This document shows, piece after piece, positions 47,585 through 56,300 of a DNA stretch of 64,000 nucleotides. The DNA is from Halobacteroides halobius DSM 5150 (GTDB lineage: Bacteria; Bacillota; Halanaerobiia; Halobacteroidales; Halobacteroidaceae), in contig NC_019978.1 of NCBI RefSeq assembly GCF_000328625.1, positions 310,001-374,000 of the forward strand, read 5' to 3'. Under the pieces are notes generated by a model, which searched no databases, was not told where the DNA came from, and was given only the letters and a program-made list of their open reading frames with translations. Numbering within the stretch: position 1 is the stretch's first letter; each line of letters begins with the position of its first letter. The position numbers and the translations under genes were made by a program.

Positions 47585-47833
47585 AAGTCTAAACCTGAAG
47601 TTAAAGATATCGCATCTGTAGAATATCCTAAATTAATTCACTCATTAGGATTTGAGGTTAAAAATAGGTGGAGTACTATAGAATTTAAGTATTTATTGAA
47701 TACAAACCAATTAATAATCAAAAGTGGTGAATTTTTAGATGATTTTTTTGAACTGGAATCTGAATTTGATTCAAAATTAGTTATTTTAAATTTGGATAAA
47801 AAATTTAAAAAGATTATTAGTAAGTATTACTAA
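47585..47833 (+). pseudogene. Truncated paralog of the preceding gene
   Basis: An 82-codon open stretch without a start codon reads ...YPKLIHSLGFEVKNRWSTIEFKY, then LLNTNQLIIKSGEFLDD and ends LVILNLDKKFKKIISKYY. It parallels the C-terminal half of the neighbour (YPPITHQLNFTIEGRMNTIF, LETNQLLILDEEFPDD, MIIFKLDSKFKESIKKN). A tandem duplicate has lost its 5' half. Confidence 0.65.
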
Positions 47834-47858
47834 TTTAATTTATAGAGGGAGGAATATT

Positions 47859-48227
47859 ATGTATTGTCCGAAATGTGGGTACGAATATCGAGATGAAATT
47901 AAAGTATGCAGTGATTGTGGAACAGAGTTAATTGAAAAGAAAGAAAATAGTAAATCTAAAGTTTTAAAGTCGAATTCTAAAAATAATGATGTTAATTTAT
48001 CTATAGAAAATTGGCTTAAATGGGGAGGAATAGGATTTGCATTTTTTGGGATCTTGTTTATGTTTCCTAAATATTTTATGACTAAAACTTCTTTTGAAAT
48101 TCCTTTATTTTTTAGAATATTTCAGACGTTAAGTGCAACTTTATCTTATGTTATGAAGGGAATTTTTTACTATGGAATTGGAGTTATTATTGAATTATTA
48201 AAAGAAGATAAGGAAATTAGTGATTAA
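47859..48227 (+). CDS. Zinc-ribbon membrane protein
   Basis: A 122-residue protein with an N-terminal zinc ribbon (CPKCGYEY ... CSDCGTEL), a lysine/serine-rich linker and two hydrophobic helices (about 53-70 and 80-110). GGGAGG lies before ATG. Zinc-ribbon plus membrane-helix proteins are common in Firmicutes and of unknown function. Here it stands between Rhs cassettes. Confidence 0.65.
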   Translation: MYCPKCGYEYRDEIKVCSDCGTELIEKKENSKSKVLKSNSKNNDVNLSIENWLKWGGIGFAFFGILFMFPKYFMTKTSFEIPLFFRIFQTLSATLSYVMKGIFYYGIGVIIELLKEDKEISD

Positions 48228-48272
48228 GTATATACTTATTGAGGGTTAATGTATGGATTAGGAGGGGTAAAT

Positions 48273-48580
48273 GTGCTAAGATTAAAAAATATTTAGTAAT
48301 GGTATTAGTATTTTTTTAATATTCAATCCCCTACTTACCTCAGTAGGTATGGCAATGAATTTCAAACCTGCTGTTGGTGAAACAGGTGGATTACCAGGTG
48401 AAGAAATAGCAGTTAGCTCTCCAGGTGGGAGATTATACATTTGGAACTTAGATAAAAGTAATGTGCGGAATTTTCCTAAAGATTTAAAAGGATATGCAGT
48501 AACTTCACCTTTATTGATTAATCTTGATGGAGACAAGGAAGATTTTAATGAAGTGGTCGTAGTTAGTAAAAAAGACTAGG
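48273..48580 (+). pseudogene. Rhs N-terminal fragment, copy 2
   Basis: GTG 48273 after AGGAGGGG begins a signal-peptide-like sequence that can be read only if one base is added in A6 (48284-48289) and one in T7 (48311-48317): MLRLKKYLVMVLVFFLIFNPLL. It continues into VGMAMNFKPAVGETGGLPG and an FG-GAP-like segment (SSPGGRLYIWNLDKS ... PLLINLDGDKEDFNEVV) and stops where it joins the Rhs core. Almost identical to copy 3 at 51808. Confidence 0.75.
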
Positions 48581-49882
48581 AAGAAGTTAATTTACCAACA
48601 TGGTTCTGGTGAAGATGATTATTATCAATACAAATATACCTATAATAAAAATAATAATCAACTAAAAAATTATTCACTAAGTAAATACTCTCATTATAAT
48701 TACACCTATAATGAAAATGGAAGTGTAACAAGTAAAAAATTAGTCTACGGTAAGATTGATGACAAGGGAAGATTAATATCTGAAGGAGACCCTTTGCAAG
48801 AGACTACTTATAAGTATGACTTACGGAATCAACTAAGGCAGATAAATATTAATGGTCATCAGATTAACTTTAAGTATAATACTAAAGGTTGGCGGATTAA
48901 AAAGGATAATGAAATTAGGACAACCTATTATTTGTATGGTAAAGGACAGCAAGTTCTAGAAGAGAGAAATGAAAATAGTGAAGTAGAGAGAATCTTTATC
49001 TATGGAGCAAATGGTAAAGTGGCTACTTTAGATAAGGAAGGTAGTATAAATTATGTAGTAAGTGATCAGTTAGGTAGTACCTCTGTAATTACAGATGAAG
49101 AAGGGAACGAAGTGATGAGGTATAAGTATAGTCCCTTTGGTAACTTAATTAAAAGTAAAGGTAATACTGAAGATAGTTATCGGTTTACAGGTAAAGAGTT
49201 TGATGGGATGACAGGATTATACTATTATGGTGCGAGGTATTATGATCCTACGATTGGGAGATTTATTACGGAAGACCCGATTCAGGATGGATGGAATTGG
49301 TATGTGTATTGTAGAAATAATCCTTTGAGGTATGTTGATCTAGATGGGTTAACTGCATTTGCAGTAGAATTAGCAGGTGCTGGTCAGGCATTTGCAGAGG
49401 GACAATTAGGTTTAGGACTTGTAATAGATCTTAAGGGAGATGTTATAGCATATACAGCAGAATCAGCAGGAGCGGGAAATGAAATAGGAGCAGAAGTAGA
49501 TTTGACTTTCAAATTTAGTCCATTTGGAGATGTAGAAGATTTCAAGGGAACAGCAATATATGGTGATGGGGCATTTGACATGGGACTTTTGGATTTAGAA
49601 GGTGGATGGGAAAAAGGAACTCCCCCTAATGCTCCTTCTATCTTCACTGGAGGTATAGATTTGGGACCAACTCCTCCAGCTCAATCATTAGCAGGAATGC
49701 CGATTCCTATTTCAGCCTCTACAGGTTATTCTGGGACTCAGACTAGACAAGAATTCAATATATTTGATATGGCTAGAGCTTTTGATGATAAAATAGCTAA
49801 TATGCTGGCCAACTTTTGGATTGAGAATGATTTACCTTCATTAACTCCTTCTGATTGGACAGTTAATTATGACTATGAATAA
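48576..49882 (+). pseudogene. Rhs core and tip variant 2
   Basis: The core starts at the junction AGGAAGAAGTTAATT (RKKLIYQHGSG) in a frame different from the N-terminal fragment, so no normal start exists. About 250 residues of Rhs core, closely matching copy 1 with one divergent patch (NENSEVERIFIYGANGKVAT), end at DPIQDGWNWYVYCRN and DLDGL. The 178-residue tip (TAFAVELAGAGQAFAEGQ... ending WTVNYDYE) is Gly/Ala-rich with no recognisable toxin motif. Two small membrane protein genes follow. Confidence 0.78.
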
Positions 49883-49959
49883 TATCAAACTGAATATAAA
49901 CTTTGAATTGCTTTTAAAATCTGAATCAATTTAAGGCTAGTATTATAACACTATTTCTA

Positions 49960-50022
49960 AGGAAATCATGAGAAATAATTGGAATAAACATTTTGAAAAT
50001 ATATTATTTCTTGTGATTTCCT
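49960..50022 (+). repeat. 20-bp inverted repeat hairpin after Rhs tip 2
   Basis: AGGAAATCATGAGAAATAAT (49960-49979) and ATTATTTCTTGTGATTTCCT (50003-50022) pair with two G-T wobbles. It has no T-tract, so it is not a simple terminator. Confidence 0.7.
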
Positions 50023-50057
50023 ACTAAATCTATTATCTAAAAAGGAGCTAAGAAAAT

Positions 50058-50594
50058 ATGAAGCAGTATGTTGTAGTTTTTTTATGTGTGGTTTTTATAA
50101 TAGTTGGTATAATTAATTTTTTTATTAATGTTTCTTCAGAAGATCCAATGTCTATTATTGAGTTTTTATATTTTGGATTGGTTGTTTTGAGCCTTCAATA
50201 TCTTGGAATGAAGATTTTATCTATATTTATGTATAAAACTGATAAAGAAGTGTATTTGGAGAGAGAAAAAATTATAAAAAAATCGGGGCAATTAATAATG
50301 TCTAGAAGATGTAGTGGTAATATTTCTAGAATGAACTATCATGGTCCAGGATTCAAAGTAATGATTTATCCAAGAGGATTAATTATTAAAGTAATGGGAT
50401 TTAAACAACCTATCCCTATCTTTTTAGAAGAGATAACTAATATTAATATTAAGCAAGAGAGAATAGCTGATAAATTAGAAATAGAACATAATTCTAAAAT
50501 AGTTGATTCTCCAATTGTTTTAGCAACTGGATTTTACATTAGATTTTTTACATCATTAGATGATTTTAAACGTATTAAAAAAGAGTTGAGTTAA
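50058..50594 (+). CDS. Two-helix membrane protein with PH-like domain (possible immunity protein)
   Basis: A 178-residue protein with two N-terminal helices (YVVVFLCVVFIIVGIINFF and IIEFLYFGLVVLSLQYLG) and a soluble, strand-rich C-terminal part (VMIYPRGLIIKVMGFKQPIPI ... in parts). The strand part resembles bacterial PH-like domains. AAAAGGAG lies before ATG. It follows Rhs tip 2 by 175 bases, the position expected of an immunity gene; no family is recognised. Confidence 0.55.
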   Translation: MKQYVVVFLCVVFIIVGIINFFINVSSEDPMSIIEFLYFGLVVLSLQYLGMKILSIFMYKTDKEVYLEREKIIKKSGQLIMSRRCSGNISRMNYHGPGFKVMIYPRGLIIKVMGFKQPIPIFLEEITNINIKQERIADKLEIEHNSKIVDSPIVLATGFYIRFFTSLDDFKRIKKELS

Positions 50595-50677
50595 ATTTTA
50601 ATCATCTTGTAGTTTCTATAATTAATAATATTGAGTAATATCAAGGAATGATAAATTATAATCAAGGAGGAGTAATA

Positions 50678-50920
50678 ATGTTAAAGAGAATTCTCCTTGG
50701 TATTTTTTGCATTTTTTATTTTGAGATTGTTGAAAGCTATTTTTTAAATTATAAATTTACTGCAGCAGGAGTTTTTCTTATAATTGGAGGAAGCTTAGGA
50801 TTGTTAGCTGATAGAATGTTATTTAGAACTGGATATAATAGAAAGAAACAAGCTATAGTTGTAAATGTAATTTTACTTATAATAGGAATAGCTATGACTG
50901 TTTACTACTTTATTAATTAA
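50678..50920 (+). CDS. Small three-helix membrane protein
   Basis: An 80-residue, mostly hydrophobic protein. I start at ATG 50678 (MLKRILLGIFCIFYF) because AAGGAGGAG lies just upstream, whereas ATG 50648 has no such site. Function unknown. Confidence 0.55.
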   Translation: MLKRILLGIFCIFYFEIVESYFLNYKFTAAGVFLIIGGSLGLLADRMLFRTGYNRKKQAIVVNVILLIIGIAMTVYYFIN

Positions 50921-51004
50921 ATAAGTAAATTATTTTTTTACATAAAATAATTAGTAATCAATTTTTAAATTATTTACTAGTCATTTATAGTTGTATTTCT
51001 TACA

Positions 51005-51271
51005 AACATTCTTTATTTCCTTATAATGGAGAGTAGCCCTTTAAGGGGAACGATTGGTAAGAATATATTTAATTTAATGGTTGTAGATATTAATGATAAT
51101 AGATTATCTTTTTGGCATGCGTTTATACGTAATATTTCTAAACTCATCACTGGAGTAATATTTGATTTAGGTTATTTAATGATTGTTTTTACTTCTAAAG
51201 GACAAGCTCTTCATAATGTAATAGCTGGATGCATGGTTACTAGAAATTCAGTAACTAATGACAAATCATAA
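51005..51271 (+). pseudogene. RDD family membrane protein, 5'-truncated
   Basis: The sequence LYFLIMESSPLRGTIGKNIF...VVDINDNRLSFWHAFIRNI and the FTSKGQALHNVIAG end match the second half of RDD-domain proteins. The first membrane helix carrying the RDD residues is missing and no start with a ribosome site is seen, so this is a remnant. Confidence 0.65.
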
Positions 51272-51287
51272 TCAGGGAGGAATTGAA

Positions 51288-51785
51288 ATGAAAAAAACAC
51301 TTATATATGGACTTATATTTATAGCAGTAATAACATGGAGTACATCAACTACCTTAGCAGTTGATATGACTGGAAAGAATGGTATAGAAGTTTTTGGCCC
51401 AGGAAAACTTTTGGTTAGAAATTGGAAAAGTGATAATTTGGAATATGGTTGGTTTATTTCGGCGGGTTATTATGATGATTTAGAGATAATGATGCCTATT
51501 TGAGAAAGTTATGTCTTTAAGAAAACTAATAATGGTAAATCACGTTATTCACTGACTGGTGGCTATGTATTTACAAATAGTGAAAAACCTAATTTTCTTG
51601 GAATAGAATTATCTAACTATTGGTTGGGATTAGGAATGGAATATATTTAGGGTAAAGTAGGAATACGAGGTTTTTATGGTTTAGTTAATAGAATGGAGAA
51701 AGAGAATGGTGAGTATATAGAAAAAGCAAAATTTGCACCAAGTATTGGATTAACTTACTATTGGGGGAATGAAAATAGTGATTAG
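51288..51785 (+). pseudogene. Secreted beta-barrel-like protein with two in-frame stops
   Basis: ATG 51288 with GGGAGG upstream starts a signal peptide (MKKTLIYGLIFIAVITWS...TLA). The frame is interrupted by TGA 51501-51503 and TAG 51648-51650 but otherwise stays open to 51785. The sequence alternates glycine and aromatic residues (YGWFISAGYYDD, SRYSLTGGYVFTNSE, FAPSIGLTYYWG), suggesting a small outer-membrane beta barrel, which would fit a diderm organism. Confidence 0.6.
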
Positions 51786-51807
51786 TTTGTAAAGAGGAGG
51801 TAGAGAA

Positions 51808-52119
51808 ATGTCTGGTATAAATAACAAATTACTAATATTAGTGTTATCATTCTTAATGATATTTAATCCCCTACTTACATTAGTAGGTATGGCAATGAAT
51901 TTCAAACCTGCTGTTGGTGAGACAGGGGGATTACCTGGTAAGGAAGTAGCAGTTAGTTCTCCAGATGGAAGACTGTATCTTTGGAACTTAGATAGAAGTA
52001 ATGTTAATAATTTTCCTAAAGATTTAAAAGGATATGCAGTGACTTCACCTTTATTGATTAATCTTGATGGAGATAAAGAAGATTTTAATGAAGTAGTTGC
52101 AGTTAGTAAAAAAGGCTAG
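51808..52119 (+). pseudogene. Rhs N-terminal fragment, copy 3
   Basis: A 103-codon frame starts at ATG 51808 after AGGAGG, with an intact signal peptide (MSGINNKLLILVLSFLMIF) and the same VGMAMNFKPAVGETGGLPG and FG-GAP-like sequence as copy 2. It ends at TAG where it meets the Rhs core, out of frame by one base. It could still give a short secreted peptide. Confidence 0.75.
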
Positions 52120-53046
52120 GAAGAAGTTAATTTACCAACATGGTTCTGGTGAGGATGATTATTATCAATACAAATATACCTATAATAAAAATAATAATCA
52201 ACTAAAAAATTATTCACTAAGTAAATACTCTCATTATAATTACACCTATAATGAAAATGGAAGTGTAACAAGTAAAAAATTAGTCCACGGTAAGATTGGT
52301 GATAATGGAGAATTAATATCTGCAGGAGACCCTTTGCAAGAGACTACTTATAAGTATGACTTACGGAATCAACTAAGGCAGATAAATATCAATGATCATC
52401 AGATTAACTTTAAGTATAATACTAAAGGTTGGCGGATTAAAAAGGATAATGGAATTAGGACAACTTATTATTTGTATGGTAAAGGACAGCAAGTATTGGA
52501 AGAAAGAGATAGAACTAATCAGTTAAATAGGTTCTTTATTTATGGTCAGAATGGCAGGATTGCTAGTGTAAATGGAGAGGGAGAATTAAAGTATATAATC
52601 AGTGATCAATTAGGTAGTACCTCTGTAATTACCGATGAAGAAGGAAATGAAGTTATGAGATATAAGTACAGTCCCTTTGGTAATTTGATTAAAAGTAAAG
52701 GTAATACTGAAGACAGTTATCGGTTTACAGGTAAAGAGTTTGATGGGATGACAGGATTATACTATTATGGTGCAAGATATTATGATCCGACAATTGGGAG
52801 GTTTATTACAGAAGATCCAGTACAGGATGGGTGGAATTGGTATACGTATTGTAGAAATAATCCGTTGAAATATGTTGATCCAAATGGATTAGATACTGAA
52901 TTACATGTAGAAGAAGATTCTCCAGATTATTATTATTTTACTGATTTAGGTTTTGGTGTGTATGAATCTAAGGATTTAGGATTTCATATAAATGCTAAAG
53001 CTGCAGCAAATGGTCAAAGGGTTTATAAGTTAGGCTCAGAAAACCC
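52116..53046 (+). pseudogene. Rhs core and tip variant 3, interrupted by the IS605-type element
   Basis: The core starts at the same junction as copy 2 (RKKLIYQHGSG) and is nearly identical to copy 1, ending at DPVQDGWNWYTYCRN and DPNGL. The tip begins DTELHVEEDSPDYYYFTDLG and reads up to KLGSEN at about 53044, where the IS left end starts. After the element, sequence from 57373 continues in a compatible frame as MSSFEGLIPSDPVFYANYGW and SAYEVLSSD, then runs into an IS4 end remnant at 57462. The tip is thus split and also cut at its 3' end. Confidence 0.75.
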
Positions 53047-53075
53047 CTATGCTTGTCTTAGGGGCTGAATGAGCC

Positions 53076-53108
53076 TTTAATTTTAAGGTTCGATACCTTA
53101 AAATTAAA
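53076..53108. terminator. Hairpin at the 3' end of the RHH gene
   Basis: TTTAATTTTAAGGT (53076-53089) pairs perfectly with ACCTTAAAATTAAA (53095-53108). It overlaps the last codons and stop of the reverse-strand RHH gene and probably terminates it. Confidence 0.7.
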
Positions 53109-53256
53109 CATTCTTTTGATTTTCGTACTTATCAATAATATATTCCATACCTTCTTCAATCAAATCATTAGCGTTCTTGTCTAACTTAATAGCCAACACT
53201 TTAATTTTTTTGTATAAATCTTCATCTAATGTAGTATTAACAGCTTTTCTTCTCAT
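53104..53256 (-). CDS. Ribbon-helix-helix regulator next to tnpB
   Basis: A 50-residue protein (MRRKAVNTTLDEDLYKKIKVLAIKLDKNANDL in parts) with the ribbon-helix-helix pattern of small antitoxin or CopG-type repressors. I start at ATG 53256 because AGAGGTG lies six bases upstream; upstream in-frame ATGs at 53262 and 53307 fit worse. It is divergent from tnpB across a 93-base region with a consensus promoter and two copies of an operator-like motif. Control of itself and of tnpB is inference. Confidence 0.75.
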   Translation of the reverse strand: MRRKAVNTTLDEDLYKKIKVLAIKLDKNANDLIEEGMEYIIDKYENQKNV

Positions 53257-53287
53257 TTCCATCACCTCTAAACCAAGTATATCATAT

Positions 53288-53332
53288 AGTTGACAACATA
53301 TCAACATTATGTTATAATATAGTTAACAACAT
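53288..53332. promoter_or_regulatory. tnpB promoter with two operator-like repeats
   Basis: TTGACA at 53290-53295 and TATAAT at 53313-53318 with 17-base spacing form a perfect sigma-A promoter for tnpB. AGTTGACAACAT (53288-53299) covers the -35 and AGTTAACAACAT (53321-53332) lies just after the -10, 33 bases apart. Both contain the GTTNACAAC word and suit binding of the divergent RHH protein. Confidence 0.7.
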
Positions 53333-53349
53333 AAAAAGGAGGTGAAACT

Positions 53350-56300
53350 ATGAGATTAGCATTTAAATTCAAACCTAATTTTAGCCATAAGCAACTAGAG
53401 ATAGTTAAAGGTGCGACTTGTTGTTAAATTAAAAGTTTAGTCTAGTTATCGGAGGATAATTAGAACTAAAAGACCTAAACAGTCAAATGAGAGGGTAACG
53501 CCTTGAAGGGCTGTCGATAATACTCCGAATTGCATTAAATTAATTAAGTAATTTAATGTAATAAGCTCGGTGAAGTCGGGTGAGATTAACTCCTAATTCA
53601 ATCTTCTGATTGAAAGGAAATGTACCTAGAGGTAGGTAAGGTTAGGATAGCTCGGTCGCCTATAAAAATACCTATGATTAGAAGGTACTTGAATAAAGTA
53701 CTGACGAATCTCTGAATGTACGGGTCTAAACTATCAATAATTAGAAATGATTATATCAACAAAGTTTGAGGTATGTGGGATTAGTAAAATTCTTTGATAT
53801 GAAAGTCCTTATACACTTATAGGGTATATATAAAACATACAGGCTTATAGGAGAAATCTAAGGGTAAATGTACAGGTAAGGTCTTTTGGAACAAGGGAAG
53901 CTAACGATATGGAGGTCTTAATACCTATGAAGTAGTGGTATGAAAATCATAACATACCTTAATGTTAGTGATAGTGTTGGCATAGTACCGTTGAAACTCT
54001 GATAACATGGAGTGGAGGGATAGCCAATAGTCAATAGTTCAAGATACAAGATATATCGTTTACAACATAAGGTTCTCGTGAGACTAAAAAAGGTGAAGTC
54101 TCTGCAAGGGGGTTTTAGCCGACTTATGACTGCGTTAAGGAAGGAACAAGTTGAGAATCCTAAGAAACAAAAATTAAGAAATAATGAGTATTACAATACC
54201 CAAGATATTCAAGATATGCTATATAGGTATAGCAAAAAAGGTTATGATTTTAAGAATCTAATGCACCATATAAAGTCAAAGGATAATATCCTACTGGCTT
54301 ACCGTAACATCAAGAAAAATACTGGTAGTAAGACTAGAGGTACTAATAATAAGACTATTAAGGATTTGGAAGAACTAACCACACAGAAACTTGTAGACTA
54401 TGTAAGAAATAGACTTGAGTATTACATCCCACAATCTGTAAGGAGAGTTTATATTCCAAAGCCAGACGGTAGGAAAAGACCGCTAGGAATACCCACAATC
54501 GAAGATAGATTAATACAACAATGTATTAAACAGGTTTTAGAACCTATTTGTGAGGCAAAGTTTCATAATCACTCATACGGTTTCAGACCTAACAGGTCAA
54601 CCAAACATGCCATTGCTAGAACAATGCGTTTAATAAACCAAAGCAAGTTACATTATGTAGTAGATGTTGATATAAAAGGGTTTTTCGATAATGTTGACCA
54701 CGCCAAACTAAAGAAACAAATGTGGTCTATGGGTATAAAAGATAAAAAGTTAATCTCTATAATAGGTAATATGCTCAGAGCAGAAATTGAAGGTGAAGGC
54801 ATCCCAGATAAAGGCACACCACAAGGTGGAATTATCTCACCTTTACTGTCTAATATAGTATTAAACGAATTAGACTGGTGGGTATCAAATCAATGGGAGA
54901 CATTTGAGACTGACTTCAAATACAACCAAAAATCTAATAAGTATCAAGCATTGAAGAAAAGGTCAAACCTTAAGGAAGTATACATTGTAAGGTATGCCGA
55001 TGATTTCAAGATAATGTGTAGAGATTATGAAATTGCTAGTAAGATTAAAGTAGCCACTATTCAATGGCTAAAAGAAAGATTAAACCTTGATGTGAGTAAA
55101 AAGAAAACTAAAATCACCAACCTTAAGAGAAGTTACACAAAATTTTTGGGTATTAAATTGAAAGTTGTTGAAAAAGGCAATAAATATGTATGCAAATCTA
55201 GAATAGCCAATGGAGTTAAAAAGAAACTTGCTGATAAACTCAAGCGTCAGATTAATAATATAAAACAAGAAACAACACCACAACAAGTGTCTAAGTTAAA
55301 TTCAATGATACTTGGTATGCACAATTACTACTCTATGGCTACACACGTGAATATTGATTTTTCAGAGATTGCCTTTTTAGTCAATAGAACCTTAGAGAAT
55401 CGTCTTAGTCCGAATAGAAAGGGAACTGAGTCAAAAGCTTTCAAGAAACTCTATGGAAGTTATAACTATAAACCTTATTGTGTGACAGGTATCAAAATAT
55501 TCCCAATAGCAGGTGTAACCACAAGTCCTCCAATGAATTTTAGTCAGGACATATGTGATTATACACCAAAAGGTAGAGAAAAGATACACAAGAAACTAAA
55601 AAGTGTATCACCAGTTGTACAAAGATATTTGGTTGAAAACCCTGTACAGGGTCAGTCAGTTGAGTATAATGACAATCGAATTGCTAGATATTCAGGGCAG
55701 AATGGTTGTTGCTTTGTAACTGGTAAACCTCTGACAATAGGTAATATTGAGTGTCATCACAAAAAGCCACGCAGTATGGGTGGTAAGGACACATACAGAA
55801 ATTTATGTTTAGTAACAAAAAATGTCCACAAATTGATACACTCAACTAAATCTGAAACAATTAAACGTTATTATGATAAGGTGAAAGGTTACTTTGATGA
55901 AGAAATCCTAAGTAAGCTCAATAAATTCCGAACTAAGGCAGGAAATGATTGTATCGAACTATCTTAAACTATGATGGAACGCCGTATGAGGTGAAAGTCT
56001 CACGTACGGTGTGAAGAGGGGGAAAAGCCAGAGATAACCTCAAAGGCTTACCTATCTCTATAGTTAAGTTGGCATACAAGTAAACTATATAATACTGTAA
56101 ACTATCAAATTAAAAACAATGAAGAAGTTAAACCTATCTATACTCGATTAGAAAAACAGTTTAAGCCTAACTGGCACACAGACTATCTGCATTCTCATAA
56201 TAGACAACAGCTTTTTAAACAATTAGCCCAAGATTGGAAAAGTTACTTTAATTCTATAAAAGATTACAATAACAACCCTAATAAATACCAAGGTCAACCT

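Noticed and set aside
52090-52130. Programmed frameshift joining the Rhs N-terminal fragment to the core at AGTAAAAAAGG
   Set aside because: The core lies in the +1 frame relative to the fragment, so the A6-G run does not work as a -1 slip site, and both copies show a deletion junction at this point. A broken gene is the simpler reading.
53411-54077. Small protein genes in the region before the intron RT
   Set aside because: Frames are short and the position fits group II intron domains I-III, so no genes are called there or at 18504-19300.
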